A stretch of DNA of 64,000 nt from Actinomadura atramentaria DSM 43919 (GCF_000381885.1 NZ_KB907220.1:1-64000), one strand, 5' to 3'. Positions 16,636 through 25,457 are shown, counted from the first letter of the stretch. Numbers and translations: made by a program. Notes: generated by a model not told the origin, from the letters alone.

Positions 16636-17943
16636 TCAGTAAACGCGCCCGTCCACCGCGTTGCTGTCGACGTTCAGCGCCACTCCCCCGTGCGTCTCGC
16701 GGTGCCCGCCCCGGTACTGCTTGATCCGGCGGTGCGGCGGCCACCAGGAGCGGTCCAGGTAGGGGTTGTCGTAGACGGCGGTCCGGCCGTCCCAGTGGGC
16801 GTACCAGACGATGGGCGGCTTGGCGATGCCGCGCGCGCGGCCGAGGTCGCGGATGCCCGACCCGACGCTGCTGTAGACGCCGGGCACGTAGTGCCGGGCG
16901 CGCAGGCCGCGCGTCCACGCGTTGAGGAACTTCATCGCGGCGGCGCGGCAGGACGCGTCGTCGCTGTCGTAGCCCTCCAGGTCGAAGTAGATCGGGCTCC
17001 GCGCCGGGATGCCGAGTTTGCGCGCGCGGGCGACGGCGTTCTTGGCGTTCCACGCGCCCGCCTTCGCGGCGTTCGCGGGGGTGAACCGCGTCCGGAACTG
17101 CGCGCACGGGGCCTGGTGGCCGACGTACGTCGGGATCAGCCGGTAGCCGAGAGCGCGGACGCGGCGGACCCAGGAGCGGGTCAGGTTCGGCTGCGCGCAG
17201 CCCCGCGCGACGCCGCCGATGTAGACGTTCGCGATGCGGTACGCCGACCGCCAGGCGCGCATCGTGCGCAGGCTCGGCGCGGCGCAGGTGTCGAACGCGC
17301 GGCCGTGGGCGAAGCCGGGGCGGTAGTGGATCTTGGCCTTCTTGAGCTTCGGGCGGGGCTTGTCGGGCGACGCGGGGCGGTCGGCGGCGTCGCCGAGGTC
17401 GTCCAGGCCGTCCAGATCGCCCGTGCCGTCATCCGTGCTTTCGTCCGGGTCGTCGCCCGTCCAGTGGGCGCTGAGGCGGATGCCCCGGATCGCCCGCTGC
17501 GCCCCCGGCCCGGACCCGGACACCGCGACGCCCGCCTCGGGCAGCTCGACGCGCGCGCCGCCCGCCGGGAGGCGGTAGCGCGCGAGCCGGTCGGCGCGGA
17601 CGGGCCCGGCGCGCCGCCGCCCGTCGTCGAGCGGTTCGACGCGCAGCGCGGCCGCGCCGCCGATCACGCGGGCCGGGCAGTCGGCGTCGGCGGCGGCCCG
17701 GCCGAGGTAGACGGCGTCCGCGTCGAACCGGACGCAGCGCCGCCCGTCGAGCCGGTGGACGGCCCAGCCCGCCGGGACGGCGATCCGCGCGCCCCGGTAC
17801 GCGACGACGGCGGGCCCGCTCAGCGCGGCGGCCGGGTGGGGCGCGGCCCCCGCGGCGGACGGCCCGAGGCCGGGGACGACGACCGCGGCCGCCAGGCCGA
17901 GCGTGCCGCCGATCGCACCGCGGCGCTTCGCATTCCGCATCAC
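16636..17943 (-). CDS. Secreted DUF1906 (glycoside-hydrolase-like, Rv2525c-type) protein
   Basis: 435 residues. The N-terminus MMRNAKRRGAIGGTLGLAAA with a hydrophobic core ending PSAAGAAP is a signal peptide, possibly Tat-dependent. Residues about 45-190 form an uncharacterised beta-rich region followed by an acidic DDPDES linker. From about 205 to the end is a DUF1906 barrel: GRAFDTCAAPS, VYIGGVARGCAQPNLT, RLIPTYVGHQAP, SPIYFDLEGYDSDD, YVPGVYSSVGSGI, PPIVWYAHWDG, IKQYRGG. DUF1906 domains resemble GH25 lysozyme-like barrels and the acidic FDLEGYD strand is retained. It may act on the cell wall; activity is unproven. Confidence 0.85.
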   Translation of the reverse strand: MMRNAKRRGAIGGTLGLAAAVVVPGLGPSAAGAAPHPAAALSGPAVVAYRGARIAVPAGWAVHRLDGRRCVRFDADAVYLGRAAADADCPARVIGGAAALRVEPLDDGRRRAGPVRADRLARYRLPAGGARVELPEAGVAVSGSGPGAQRAIRGIRLSAHWTGDDPDESTDDGTGDLDGLDDLGDAADRPASPDKPRPKLKKAKIHYRPGFAHGRAFDTCAAPSLRTMRAWRSAYRIANVYIGGVARGCAQPNLTRSWVRRVRALGYRLIPTYVGHQAPCAQFRTRFTPANAAKAGAWNAKNAVARARKLGIPARSPIYFDLEGYDSDDASCRAAAMKFLNAWTRGLRARHYVPGVYSSVGSGIRDLGRARGIAKPPIVWYAHWDGRTAVYDNPYLDRSWWPPHRRIKQYRGGHRETHGGVALNVDSNAVDGRVY

Positions 17944-18054
17944 GTCCCCCCGCTGACGATGATCAGGATGCGGCGTTGATCACCTGGGCCGGGACGGGGC
18001 AAACGGGCTGACGGGGTTCTTTCCCGGCCATTGACCGGTCCGGGGCGAAGCGGT

Positions 18055-18339
18055 TCAGGAAAACGCGACGACCTCGTACGCTCCGGGTTCATCCACCGCG
18101 AACGCCGACAACGGGATGAATCGTTCGCGCAGGCCGGGGGCGCCGAGCGCCCTCCGGTAGTATCCGGCCCCGTCCCACTCGGTGACCAGCGCCCAGAGCG
18201 CGGGGTCGTCCACGGTGCGCGCGAGCCGCCCGGAGCGGTGGCCGGGGCACGCGGCCAGGGTCTCCAGCACGGCGGTCATCCCGGCGGCGAAGCGCTCGGC
18301 GGCCGCCTCGGGCACGCGGTAGCGCGTGATGGCGATCAT
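18055..18339 (-). CDS. Antibiotic biosynthesis monooxygenase (ABM)-like protein
   Basis: 94 residues from ATG 18339 with GGGAGGA upstream. The start is MIAITRYRVP and the middle has CPGHRSGRLARTVDDPALWALVTEWDGAGYYRRAL, the pattern of small dimeric ferredoxin-like ABM proteins. Members range from quinone monooxygenases to heme-degrading enzymes, and no defining catalytic residues can be assigned here. It is divergent from the zinc uptake operon, with 84 bp between them holding the Zur box, so it could respond to zinc as well. Confidence 0.75.
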   Translation of the reverse strand: MIAITRYRVPEAAAERFAAGMTAVLETLAACPGHRSGRLARTVDDPALWALVTEWDGAGYYRRALGAPGLRERFIPLSAFAVDEPGAYEVVAFS

Positions 18340-18387
18340 CGGGCCATCCTCCCGCACCCCGGCCGCGCCCGCCCGCTTCGCCCGGTT

Positions 18388-18417
18388 TTGACAATCGTTT
18401 TCATATTCGCCCATACT
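18388..18417 (+). promoter_or_regulatory. Zur box overlapping the znuA promoter
   Basis: TGACAATCGTTTTCA (18389-18403) is an imperfect palindrome close to actinobacterial Zur boxes. It overlaps a -35 TTGACA (18388-18393). A -10 CATACT (18412-18417) lies 18 bp away. The predicted transcript start falls on or next to the GTG at 18424, so znuA mRNA looks leaderless. Zur with zinc bound would block RNA polymerase directly. Confidence 0.75.
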
Positions 18418-18423
18418 TGGGGT

Positions 18424-19347
18424 GTGCTGACCTCCCGTGAACGCCCCCGCCTCGCCGCGCTCCTCGCCGCGGGAGCCCTCGGCCTCACCGCCCTGACCGG
18501 CTGCGGCTCCGGCGACGGCGGCGCGTCGGGGAAGACCGACGTGGTCGCGTCCTTCTACCCGATGGCCTACCTCGCGGGGCGGGTCGGCGGCGGCGACGTC
18601 GCGGTCAGCACGCTGACCACGCCCGGCGCCGAGCCGCACGACCTCGAACTCACACCGAAGCAGGTCGCCCGCGTCAAGGACGCCGACCTCGTCGTCTACA
18701 TCAAGGGCCTCCAGCCCGCCGTGGACGACGCGGTCACGCACCAGGCGAAGGGCCGCGCGTTCGACGCCGCCGCCGGCGTCCGGCTGCTGCCCGCGCCCGA
18801 GGGCGGCGAGGAGGACGCCGGGCACGGCGGCAACGACCCGCACCTGTGGCTCGACCCCGACCGGCTCGCGACCGTCGCCGCCGCCCTCGGAGAACGGCTC
18901 GCCCGCGCCGACGCCCCGCACGCCGCCGGGTACCGCGAGCGCGCCGCCGCGCTGACCGCCGACCTGCGCGCGCTCGACACCGCCTACCGCGACGGGCTCA
19001 AGTCGTGCGCGCGCACCACGATCGTCACCGCGCACGCCGCGTTCGGGTACCTCGCGGACCGGTACGGGCTCCAGCAGGTGCCCGTCGCGGGCGTGGACCC
19101 GTCCAGCGAGCCGTCGCCCAGGCGGCTCGCGGAGCTGACGCGGCAGATCAGGTCCACCGGGGCGACGACCGTCTTCACCGAGACGCTGGTCAGCCCGAAG
19201 GTCGCCGAGACGCTCGCCCGCGAGGCGGGCGTCAGGACGGCCGTCCTGGACCCGCTGGAGGGAATCAAGCCGGGGTCCGCGGACGATTACCTGTCCGTGA
19301 TGCGCGCCGACCTCGCCACGCTCCGCACCGCCCTGGGGTGCTCATGA
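18424..19347 (+). CDS. znuA: Zinc ABC transporter substrate-binding lipoprotein
   Basis: 307 residues from GTG 18424, which lacks a ribosome site but fits a leaderless transcript. The lipobox LTGC is at about residue 25. It is a cluster A-I (ZnuA/TroA) protein with metal ligands visible in PGAEPHDLELT, DPHLWLDPDR, TAHAAFGYLADRYGL and a late Asp in VLDPLEGI. A short acidic/His loop (EGGEEDAGHGGNDPH) precedes the second ligand, as in zinc rather than manganese binders. It captures zinc outside the membrane for ZnuB/ZnuC, encoded next with ATGA overlaps. Confidence 0.93.
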   Translation: MLTSRERPRLAALLAAGALGLTALTGCGSGDGGASGKTDVVASFYPMAYLAGRVGGGDVAVSTLTTPGAEPHDLELTPKQVARVKDADLVVYIKGLQPAVDDAVTHQAKGRAFDAAAGVRLLPAPEGGEEDAGHGGNDPHLWLDPDRLATVAAALGERLARADAPHAAGYRERAAALTADLRALDTAYRDGLKSCARTTIVTAHAAFGYLADRYGLQQVPVAGVDPSSEPSPRRLAELTRQIRSTGATTVFTETLVSPKVAETLAREAGVRTAVLDPLEGIKPGSADDYLSVMRADLATLRTALGCS

Positions 19348-20030
19348 GCGACGTCCCCTTCCAGATGACCGGCGGCCGCGTCCGGCGCGACGGCCGCGAC
19401 GTGCTCGCGGGCGTCGACCTGCGCGTCGCCGCGGGCGACGTCGTCGCGCTGCTCGGCCCCAACGGCGCGGGCAAGTCCACGCTCGTCAAGGCGCTGCTCG
19501 GCCTGCTGCCGCTCAGCGCGGGCCGCACCGAGATCTACGGGACGCCGCCCGCGCGGTTCCGCGACTGGCGGCGCGTCGGGTACGTCCCGCAGCGGCTGCC
19601 GATGGGCGGCGGCGTACCCGCGACGGTCCGCGAGGTCGTCGCGTCCGGGCGGATCGCCCGCCGCTCCCGCTGGCGGCCCTCCCCCGTCGGGGACCGCGCC
19701 GCCGACCGGGCCGCCGTGGACCGCGCGCTGGCGGCCGTGGGCCTCGCCGACCGCGCCCGCGACTCCGCGCACCTGCTGTCGGGCGGCCAGCAGCAGCGGG
19801 TGCTCATCGCCCGCGCGCTCGCCGGCGACCCCGACGCGTTCGTCCTGGACGAGCCCACCGCCGGAGTCGACGCCGCCAGCCAGGCCGACCTCGCCGCGAC
19901 GCTGCGCGGCCTGGTCTCCGGCGGCCGCACCGTCGTGCTCGTCGCGCACGAGCTCGGCCCGCTCGAACCGCTGATCACCCGCGTCGTCCGCCTCGACCAC
20001 GGACGGATCGCCGCCGAGGAGACCGCATGA
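19344..20030 (+). CDS. znuC: Zinc ABC transporter ATP-binding protein
   Basis: 228 residues; ATG 19344 overlaps the znuA stop (ATGA). It has Walker A GPNGAGKST at about 36-44, signature LSGGQQQR, Walker B DAFVLDEPTAGVD and switch His VAHELGP. Relatively short and without a C-terminal regulatory domain, as in metal-type ABC ATPases. It powers zinc import through ZnuB. Confidence 0.95.
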   Translation: MSDVPFQMTGGRVRRDGRDVLAGVDLRVAAGDVVALLGPNGAGKSTLVKALLGLLPLSAGRTEIYGTPPARFRDWRRVGYVPQRLPMGGGVPATVREVVASGRIARRSRWRPSPVGDRAADRAAVDRALAAVGLADRARDSAHLLSGGQQQRVLIARALAGDPDAFVLDEPTAGVDAASQADLAATLRGLVSGGRTVVLVAHELGPLEPLITRVVRLDHGRIAAEETA

Positions 20031-20908
20031 CGGACATGCTCCAGCTCGACTTCATGCGGATCGCGCTCGTCATGGCGGTCCTGATCGGCCTCACCGCGCC
20101 CGCGATCGGGACGTTCGTCGTCCAGCGCAAGCTGTCGCTGCTCGGCGACGGCATCGGGCACATCGCGCTGACCGGCATCGGGCTCGGCCTGGTGACGGGC
20201 ACGTCGCCCGTCCTCGGCGCGCTCGTCGTCGCGGTGCTCGGCGCGGTCGCGATCGAGGTCCTGCGCAGCCGCAGCCGCAGCGGCGCGGACGTCGCGCTCG
20301 CCCTGCTGTTCTACGGCGGCCTCGCGGGCGGCGTCATCCTCACCGGCCGCGAGGGCGGGCAGGTCAGCCTCCAGTCGTACCTGTTCGGGTCGATCAGCAG
20401 CGTCACCGCGACGGACCTGTACGTCGTCGCGGGCCTGTCCGCCGCCGTCCTGCTGATCATCGCGGTGTTCGGCCGCGAGCTGTTCCTGCTCTGCCAGGAC
20501 GAGGAGGTCGCCCGCGCCGCCGGGCTGCCGGTGCGGTTCCTCAGCGTCCTCATCGCCGCGACGGCCGCCGTGACCGTGGTCATCTCGATGCGGGCGATCG
20601 GGCTGCTGCTGGTCAGCGCCCTGATGATCGTGCCGGTCGCGGCGGCGCAGCAGGTCGCGCGGGGCTTCCGCGGCACGATGCTGGCCGCGATGGCGGCCGG
20701 TGTACTGTCGGCGGTGACCGGGCTGGCGGGGTCGTACGAGTACGATCTTCCGCCGGGGCCGTCCATCGTCCTGCTCGCGCTCGCGGTCTTCGTCGCCGCG
20801 GTCGGGGCGGGCGCCGTCCTGCGCCGCCGCCGGACGGCCGCGGCGACGGCCGCACGGGTCGCGCGCGACCCGGCCAAAGACGCCGAACCGGAGGTGATCG
20901 GGGGATGA
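20027..20908 (+). CDS. znuB: Zinc ABC transporter permease
   Basis: 293 residues, ATG 20027 overlapping the znuC stop. A FecCD/ABC-3-type permease with eight to nine hydrophobic helices; typical stretches are GTFVVQRKLSLLGDGIGHIALTG near the start (after helix 1), SLQSYLFGSISSVTATDLY in the middle and VVISMRAIGLLLVSALMIVPVAAAQ near 190. Forms the membrane channel for zinc. The C-terminus is a short basic cytoplasmic tail. Confidence 0.95.
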   Translation: MTDMLQLDFMRIALVMAVLIGLTAPAIGTFVVQRKLSLLGDGIGHIALTGIGLGLVTGTSPVLGALVVAVLGAVAIEVLRSRSRSGADVALALLFYGGLAGGVILTGREGGQVSLQSYLFGSISSVTATDLYVVAGLSAAVLLIIAVFGRELFLLCQDEEVARAAGLPVRFLSVLIAATAAVTVVISMRAIGLLLVSALMIVPVAAAQQVARGFRGTMLAAMAAGVLSAVTGLAGSYEYDLPPGPSIVLLALAVFVAAVGAGAVLRRRRTAAATAARVARDPAKDAEPEVIGG

Positions 20909-21291
20909 CGACGACCCGCCGTGATGCGGTCCGGCAGGCGCTGGCGGGCCGCGACGGCTTCCGCAGCGCCCAGGACATCTACGCCGACCTGCGGGCCGAC
21001 GGCTCCAAGATCGGGTTGACCACCGTCTACCGCGCGCTGCAGGCGCTCAGCGACGCCGGCGAGGTGGACGTCCTGCGCACCGACGACGGCGAGGCCGTCT
21101 ACCGGGCGTGCCGCAGCGACGAGCACCACCACCACCTGGTCTGCCGCGACTGCGGCCGGACGGTGGAGGTCGCCGGGCCCGCCGTGGAGACCTGGGCGGA
21201 CGCCATCGCCGCCGAGCACGGCTTCGTGGAGATCACCCACACCGTCGAGGTGTTCGGCACGTGCGGGGGGTGCGTCGCGGCGCGGTCGTGA
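20905..21291 (+). CDS. zur: Fur family zinc-responsive regulator
   Basis: 128 residues, ATG 20905 overlapping the znuB stop. The winged helix has RSAQDIYADLRADGSKIGLTTVYRALQAL; the metal-binding half has EAVYRACRSDEHHHHLVCRDCGRTVEV and a C-terminal CGGC, giving the two CxxC structural zinc pairs and the HHHH sensor region. As last gene of the znu operon, with a Zur box at its promoter, it should repress its own operon when zinc is sufficient. A general Fur is less likely given the transporter partners. Confidence 0.93.
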   Translation: MTTTRRDAVRQALAGRDGFRSAQDIYADLRADGSKIGLTTVYRALQALSDAGEVDVLRTDDGEAVYRACRSDEHHHHLVCRDCGRTVEVAGPAVETWADAIAAEHGFVEITHTVEVFGTCGGCVAARS

Positions 21292-21317
21292 CCCGCGGAT
21301 GCGCGAGGATGGGCCGC

Positions 21318-21743
21318 ATGGCTACGACACGCACCGCGAACGCGCACTGGGAAGGGCCGCTGCTGGGCGGCCAGGGGACGGTCTCGCTCGACTCGTCGGG
21401 CATCGGCGAGTACGACGTGACGTGGGCGTCGCGCGCCGAGGACCCCGCCGGCCGGACGAGCCCGGAGGAGCTGATCGCCGCCGCGCACTCGACGTGCTTC
21501 TCGATGGCGCTGTCGCACGCGCTGGCGGGCGCCGGGACGCCGCCGGAGGCCGTCGACACCAAGGCCGATGTCACGTTCCAGCCGGGTGAGGGCATCACCG
21601 GCGTGCATCTGACGGTCCGGGCCAGCGTGCCCGGCCTGTCCGCCGCCGACTTCGAGAAGGCCGCGCAGGACGCCAAGGCGGGCTGCCCCGTCAGCAAGGC
21701 CCTCGCGGGCACCACGATCACGCTGGACGCGGCGCTCGTCTGA
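21318..21743 (+). CDS. osmC: OsmC/Ohr-type peroxiredoxin
   Basis: 141 residues from ATG 21318. Both reactive cysteines are present, in AAAHSTCFSMALSHAL (about 58) and QDAKAGCPVSKAL (about 122), with EELIAAA supplying the catalytic Glu. The N-terminus TANAHWEGPLLGGQGTVSLDS and the wide spacing fit the OsmC subgroup rather than Ohr. It reduces organic hydroperoxides. A GAGGAT -10-like element ends 7 nt before the ATG, suggesting a separate leaderless promoter although the gene is only 26 bp after zur. Confidence 0.92.
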   Translation: MATTRTANAHWEGPLLGGQGTVSLDSSGIGEYDVTWASRAEDPAGRTSPEELIAAAHSTCFSMALSHALAGAGTPPEAVDTKADVTFQPGEGITGVHLTVRASVPGLSAADFEKAAQDAKAGCPVSKALAGTTITLDAALV

Positions 21744-21750
21744 CCCCGGG

Positions 21751-21784
21751 GTCCGGCCGGGCGGCGGCGGCCGCCCGGCCGGAC
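21751..21784. terminator. Bidirectional terminator stem-loop, osmC / TauD-type gene
   Basis: Perfect 15-bp repeat GTCCGGCCGGGCGGC (21751-21765) with its complement at 21770-21784, 4-nt loop, between convergent genes. Confidence 0.75.
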
Positions 21785-21814
21785 GCATTCACCACGGGCT
21801 TTCACCACGGGCTC

Positions 21815-22603
21815 TCACCACGGGCGAGCCCGCACCGGGATCGGGGCCTCGCCCGCCAGCGCGACCCGGCGCAGCAGCCGGGGCGCGTCCCCGAAGTCGC
21901 GGACGACGCGGCGCTGCGTGGCGCGGTTGTCCGCGAGCGCGACGTCCCCCCGCGCCCACCGCCACCGCACGGTGTTCTCCAGCCGGACCACCTGCTCCTG
22001 GAACAGCCGGATCAGCGCCTCGGAGTCGGCCTCCGCGCTGAGCCCGGAGATGCCGCGCGCGTACCCGCCGAGCAGGATCGAGCGCTCCCCCGTCTCGGGG
22101 TGGACGCGCACGACCGGGTGCTCGTGCTCGGGGCCGCCCGGCGCGGCGTGCCGCGCCCACAGCCGGTCCGCGACGTCGCGCAGCTCGACGGGCAGCGCGT
22201 CGTAGGCGGCGGCGGTGTTGGCCCAGACGGTGTCGCCGCCGTGGCCGGGCACCTCGACGGCGTGCAGCAGGACGGCCCCCGGCGGCCGGGCGGCGCAGGA
22301 CGCGTCGGTGTGCCACGGATCGGCGTCCCCGGCGGACGCGTCGGGCGCGTCGGCGTCGGTGACGTCCCCCGGCTCGCCGAACAGCGCGGCGGCGGCCGTG
22401 AGCCCGGCGTCGTCGAGCCCGTCCTGGCCGCGGAAGAACAGCACCTTGTGCCGCAGCAGCGCGGCGCGCAGCAGGTCGACGGTCGCGTCCGGCAGCTCCC
22501 CCGCCAGGCGGACGTGACAGACCTCCGCGCCGATCCGGCCGGCGAGTGGGCTGATCCGCGGGGGCCGCGCCCGGCGGGCTGGGGCCAGCGCCTGTGACGT
22601 CAT
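21815..22603 (-). CDS. TauD/TfdA family Fe(II)/2-oxoglutarate dioxygenase
   Basis: 262 residues from ATG 22603. The facial triad is visible: WHTDAS (H-x-D) in DADPWHTDASCAARPPG, and the distal His in VVRVHPETGERSILLGGYARGI. NRATQRRVVRDFGDAPRLLRRV at the end supplies the 2-oxoglutarate-binding Arg. The RVHPETG/DNRATQ signature is that of TauD itself and related alkylsulfonate or aryloxyalkanoate dioxygenases, so a sulfur-scavenging role is possible. No sulfonate transporter is adjacent. Confidence 0.9.
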   Translation of the reverse strand: MTSQALAPARRARPPRISPLAGRIGAEVCHVRLAGELPDATVDLLRAALLRHKVLFFRGQDGLDDAGLTAAAALFGEPGDVTDADAPDASAGDADPWHTDASCAARPPGAVLLHAVEVPGHGGDTVWANTAAAYDALPVELRDVADRLWARHAAPGGPEHEHPVVRVHPETGERSILLGGYARGISGLSAEADSEALIRLFQEQVVRLENTVRWRWARGDVALADNRATQRRVVRDFGDAPRLLRRVALAGEAPIPVRARPW

Positions 22604-22677
22604 GACACCGAACGTATTCAGCCGCGCCGCCAAAAGCAAACTATTCAAGTAGGAATAAGTGACTAGCCCTGTGGCGG

Positions 22678-23487
22678 CTAACCCTGTGGCGATCCGGCGC
22701 TGGACGGTTCCACCGGGTTCGGCGCCGCCCCGCCGTACCGCCGGTCGCGCGAGGCGTAGACCTCGCAGGCGTGCCACAGGTGGCGGCGGTCGAAGTCGGG
22801 CCACAGGGTGTCGAGGAAGACCATCTCGGCGTACGCCGACTCCCAGAGCAGGAAGTTGGAGATCCGCTGCTCCCCCGACGACCGCAGGAACAGGTCGACA
22901 TCCGGGATGCCCGGCTCGTCCAGGTAGCGGGCGAAGACCTTCTCGTTGAGCTTGTCGGGGTTCAGCTTCCCGTCGCGGACGTCCCGCGCGATGGCCGCCG
23001 CCGCGTCCACGATCTCCGCGCGGCCGCCGTAGTTCACGCAGAACTGGAGCGTCAGCACGTCGTTGTCGCGCGTCATCTCCTCGGCGGTCTCCAGCTCCTT
23101 GATGACGCTGCGCCACAGCTTGGGGCGGCGGCCCGCCCAGCGCACCCGGACGCCCATCGAGTGGAGCTGGTCTCGGCGGCGGCGGATCACGTCGCGGTTG
23201 AAGCCCATGAGGAACCGGACCTCGTCCGGCGAGCGCCGCCAGTTCTCCGTCGAGAACGCGAACGCCGACAGGTACGGGACGCCCAGCTCGATCGCGCCCA
23301 TGATCACGTCGAAGAGCGAGTCCTCGCCGCGCTTGTGGCCCTCGGTGCGGGGCAGCCCGCGCTCCTTGGCCCACCGGCCGTTCCCGTCCATCACGATCGC
23401 CACGTGGCGCGGGACGAGGGCGGCGGGGATCGCGGGCGGGCGCGCCCCGTCCGGATGCGGGTACGGCGGCGAAACGGCCCTTCTCAC
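22678..23487 (-). CDS. uppS: Isoprenyl transferase (cis-prenyl pyrophosphate synthase)
   Basis: 269 residues from GTG 23487, which overlaps the recO stop (GTGA). All cis-prenyltransferase motifs are present: VAIVMDGNGRWAKERG at about 25-40, GHKRG, YLSAFAFSTENWRRSP near 77, CVNYGGRAEI near 160, PDVDLFLRSSGEQRISNFLLW near 210, and AYAEMVFLDTLWPDF. It makes long-chain polyprenyl diphosphate (undecaprenyl or decaprenyl) for cell-wall lipid carriers. The recO-uppS pair is a standard actinobacterial arrangement. Confidence 0.95.
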   Translation of the reverse strand: MRRAVSPPYPHPDGARPPAIPAALVPRHVAIVMDGNGRWAKERGLPRTEGHKRGEDSLFDVIMGAIELGVPYLSAFAFSTENWRRSPDEVRFLMGFNRDVIRRRRDQLHSMGVRVRWAGRRPKLWRSVIKELETAEEMTRDNDVLTLQFCVNYGGRAEIVDAAAAIARDVRDGKLNPDKLNEKVFARYLDEPGIPDVDLFLRSSGEQRISNFLLWESAYAEMVFLDTLWPDFDRRHLWHACEVYASRDRRYGGAAPNPVEPSSAGSPQG

Positions 23488-24284
23488 ACGTGCTCCCGGT
23501 CGGTCTGGTCGTCGGACGGGTCTTCGGACGGGTGCTCCCGGCGGCCCGCGGCGTCCGCGCGCTCCACGTGCCGCAGCGAGCGGATGCCGTGCTCCAGGTG
23601 CCACTGCAGGTACGCGGCGACGAGCCCGCTGCACTCGGCGCGGTGCCGGACCTCGCTGGCGTCGGCGTACGCCCAGTCGCCGCGCAGCAGCGCGAGCATC
23701 AGCGCGAACGTCGGCGGCGCGGGCGTCGCCGCGCCCGGCTGGCGGCAGCGCGCGCAGACCGCGCCGCCCGCCGCGATGGCGAAGCCGCGCAGGCTGCCCC
23801 GGTCGCCGCAGCGGCAGCACTCGTCCAGCGCGGGCGCCCAGCCCGCCACCGACAGCGAGCGCAGCAGGTACGCGTCCAGGACGAGCCGCGCGTCGTGCTC
23901 GCGCTCCACCAGCGTGCGCAGCCCGCCGACCAGCAGCAGGAACTGCCGCAGCGCGGGCTCGCCCTCCTCGCTGGTCAGCTTCTCGGCGGTCTCCAGCATC
24001 GCGGTCCCGGCGGTGTAGCGCGGGTAGTCGGTGACGAGCCGCTCCCCGTACGGCCGCAGCGTCTCGGCCTGGGTGATCAGGTCGAGCGAGCGCCGCTCGT
24101 AGAGCTGGAGGTCGACGTGGGTGAACGGCTCCAGCCGCGCCCCGAACCGGGACTTGGTCTTGCGGACGCCCTTGGCGGCGGCGCGGATGCGGCCGCCCCG
24201 CCGGGTCAGCACCGTGACGATGCGGTCGGCCTCGCCCAGCTTCTGGGTGCGCAGGACGACGCCCTCGTCGCGGTACAGGGTCAC
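23484..24284 (-). CDS. recO: DNA repair protein RecO
   Basis: 266 residues from GTG 24284 (VTLYRDEGVVLRTQKLGEADRI), with GGAAG upstream; another GTG six codons earlier overlaps that site. The N-terminal OB fold has the conserved LGEADRIVTVLTRRGGRIRAAAKGVRKTKSRFGARLEPF. A four-Cys zinc site is visible at about 155-185 (DECCRCGDRG, VCARCRQ). RecO works with RecF and RecR to load RecA on gapped DNA. The C-terminus is a charged tail rich in Asp/Glu. Confidence 0.94.
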   Translation of the reverse strand: MTLYRDEGVVLRTQKLGEADRIVTVLTRRGGRIRAAAKGVRKTKSRFGARLEPFTHVDLQLYERRSLDLITQAETLRPYGERLVTDYPRYTAGTAMLETAEKLTSEEGEPALRQFLLLVGGLRTLVEREHDARLVLDAYLLRSLSVAGWAPALDECCRCGDRGSLRGFAIAAGGAVCARCRQPGAATPAPPTFALMLALLRGDWAYADASEVRHRAECSGLVAAYLQWHLEHGIRSLRHVERADAAGRREHPSEDPSDDQTDREHV

Positions 24285-24431
24285 GGGCCCATTCTTCCGC
24301 ACCCGCCCCGATGGATGATCCAGGGCACTCCCGGCGAACCATCCTGTCGATCACGTTAGGTGACCGGGACGGGGCGTCCGAGTAGTCGCGGAACCGTGGC
24401 CGGAGACAGGAGAAGGTGCCAGCGTGGAGGC

Positions 24432-25457
24432 ATGAGATGCACCATCGTGCCGCCCCACATCCTGGAACGCGTCGCGGAGGCCGACGACCCGGCCCTGCGC
24501 GACATCGCCCGCCGCAGCCTCGCCCTCAGCTCGGGGGCGCGGGCCGAGCGCCACGCCTACACGGTCCGCCCGGCGGAGCCGAACGAGGACTTCGTCCCGA
24601 ACCGCACCATCGCGGACGCGGGCCACAAGGAGACGCTGCCCGGCAGGACCGTCCGCACCGAGGGCGGGCGGGAGACCGGCGACAAGGTCGCCGACCAGGC
24701 GTACGCCTGGCTCGGGACGACCTTCGACTTCTACGAGGCCGCGTACCGCCGCAACTCCATCGACGGCGCGGGGATGAAGCTGCTGTCGACCGTCCACTAC
24801 GGGAAGGACTACGACAACGCCTTCTGGAACGGCCACCAGATGGTCTACGGCGACGGCGACGGGACGCTGTTCGTCGAGTTCACCGGCGCCCTCGACGTCA
24901 CGGGCCACGAGCTGACCCACGGCGTCACCCAGCACACCGCCAACCTCGACTACTACGGCCAGGCGGGCGCGCTGAACGAGTCGGTCTCCGACGTGTTCGG
25001 GTCGCTCGTCAAGCAGTGGCACAAGGGCCAGACCGCCGACCAGGCGGACTGGCTGATCGGCCAGGGAATCCTCGCGCCGGGCGTCCACGGCGAGGGTCTG
25101 CGGTCGCTGAAGGCCCCCGGCACCGCCTACGACGACCCCAAGCTCGGCAAGGACCCCCAGCCGGGCACGATGGACAAGTACGTCCAGACGTACCGCGACA
25201 ACGGCGGCGTCCACATCAACTCCGGCATCCCCAACCACGCGTTCTACCTGGTGGCGACGTCCATCGGCGGCCACGCGTGGGAGAAGTCCGGAAAGATCTG
25301 GTACGACACGCTGACCGGGGGGAAACTGGCGAACAAGGCCGATTTCGCGGCCTTCGCCGGGGCCACCGTCGCCACCGCCGCGCGCCTGTACGGCGACGGG
25401 GCGGACGAGACCAAGGCGGTGCGGAGCGCCTGGAAGAAGGTCGGCGTGAAGATCTGA
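24432..25457 (+). CDS. M4 family metalloprotease, protealysin-like
   Basis: 341 residues from ATG 24432 (a GGAGG lies almost against the start, so 24396 or 24360 are possible). MRCTIVPPHILERVAEADD is the short protealysin-type propeptide with its PPH motif, much shorter than thermolysin FTP/PepSY propeptides, and no signal peptide is seen. Zinc site: GHELTHGVTQHT then ALNESVSDVFGSL (third ligand Glu). Also VHYGKDYDNAFWNGHQMVYGDGD and HINSGIPNHAFYL with the catalytic His. Protealysin-type enzymes leave the cell without a classical signal or act inside. The next gene encodes an emfourin-like inhibitor. Confidence 0.93.
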   Translation: MRCTIVPPHILERVAEADDPALRDIARRSLALSSGARAERHAYTVRPAEPNEDFVPNRTIADAGHKETLPGRTVRTEGGRETGDKVADQAYAWLGTTFDFYEAAYRRNSIDGAGMKLLSTVHYGKDYDNAFWNGHQMVYGDGDGTLFVEFTGALDVTGHELTHGVTQHTANLDYYGQAGALNESVSDVFGSLVKQWHKGQTADQADWLIGQGILAPGVHGEGLRSLKAPGTAYDDPKLGKDPQPGTMDKYVQTYRDNGGVHINSGIPNHAFYLVATSIGGHAWEKSGKIWYDTLTGGKLANKADFAAFAGATVATAARLYGDGADETKAVRSAWKKVGVKI

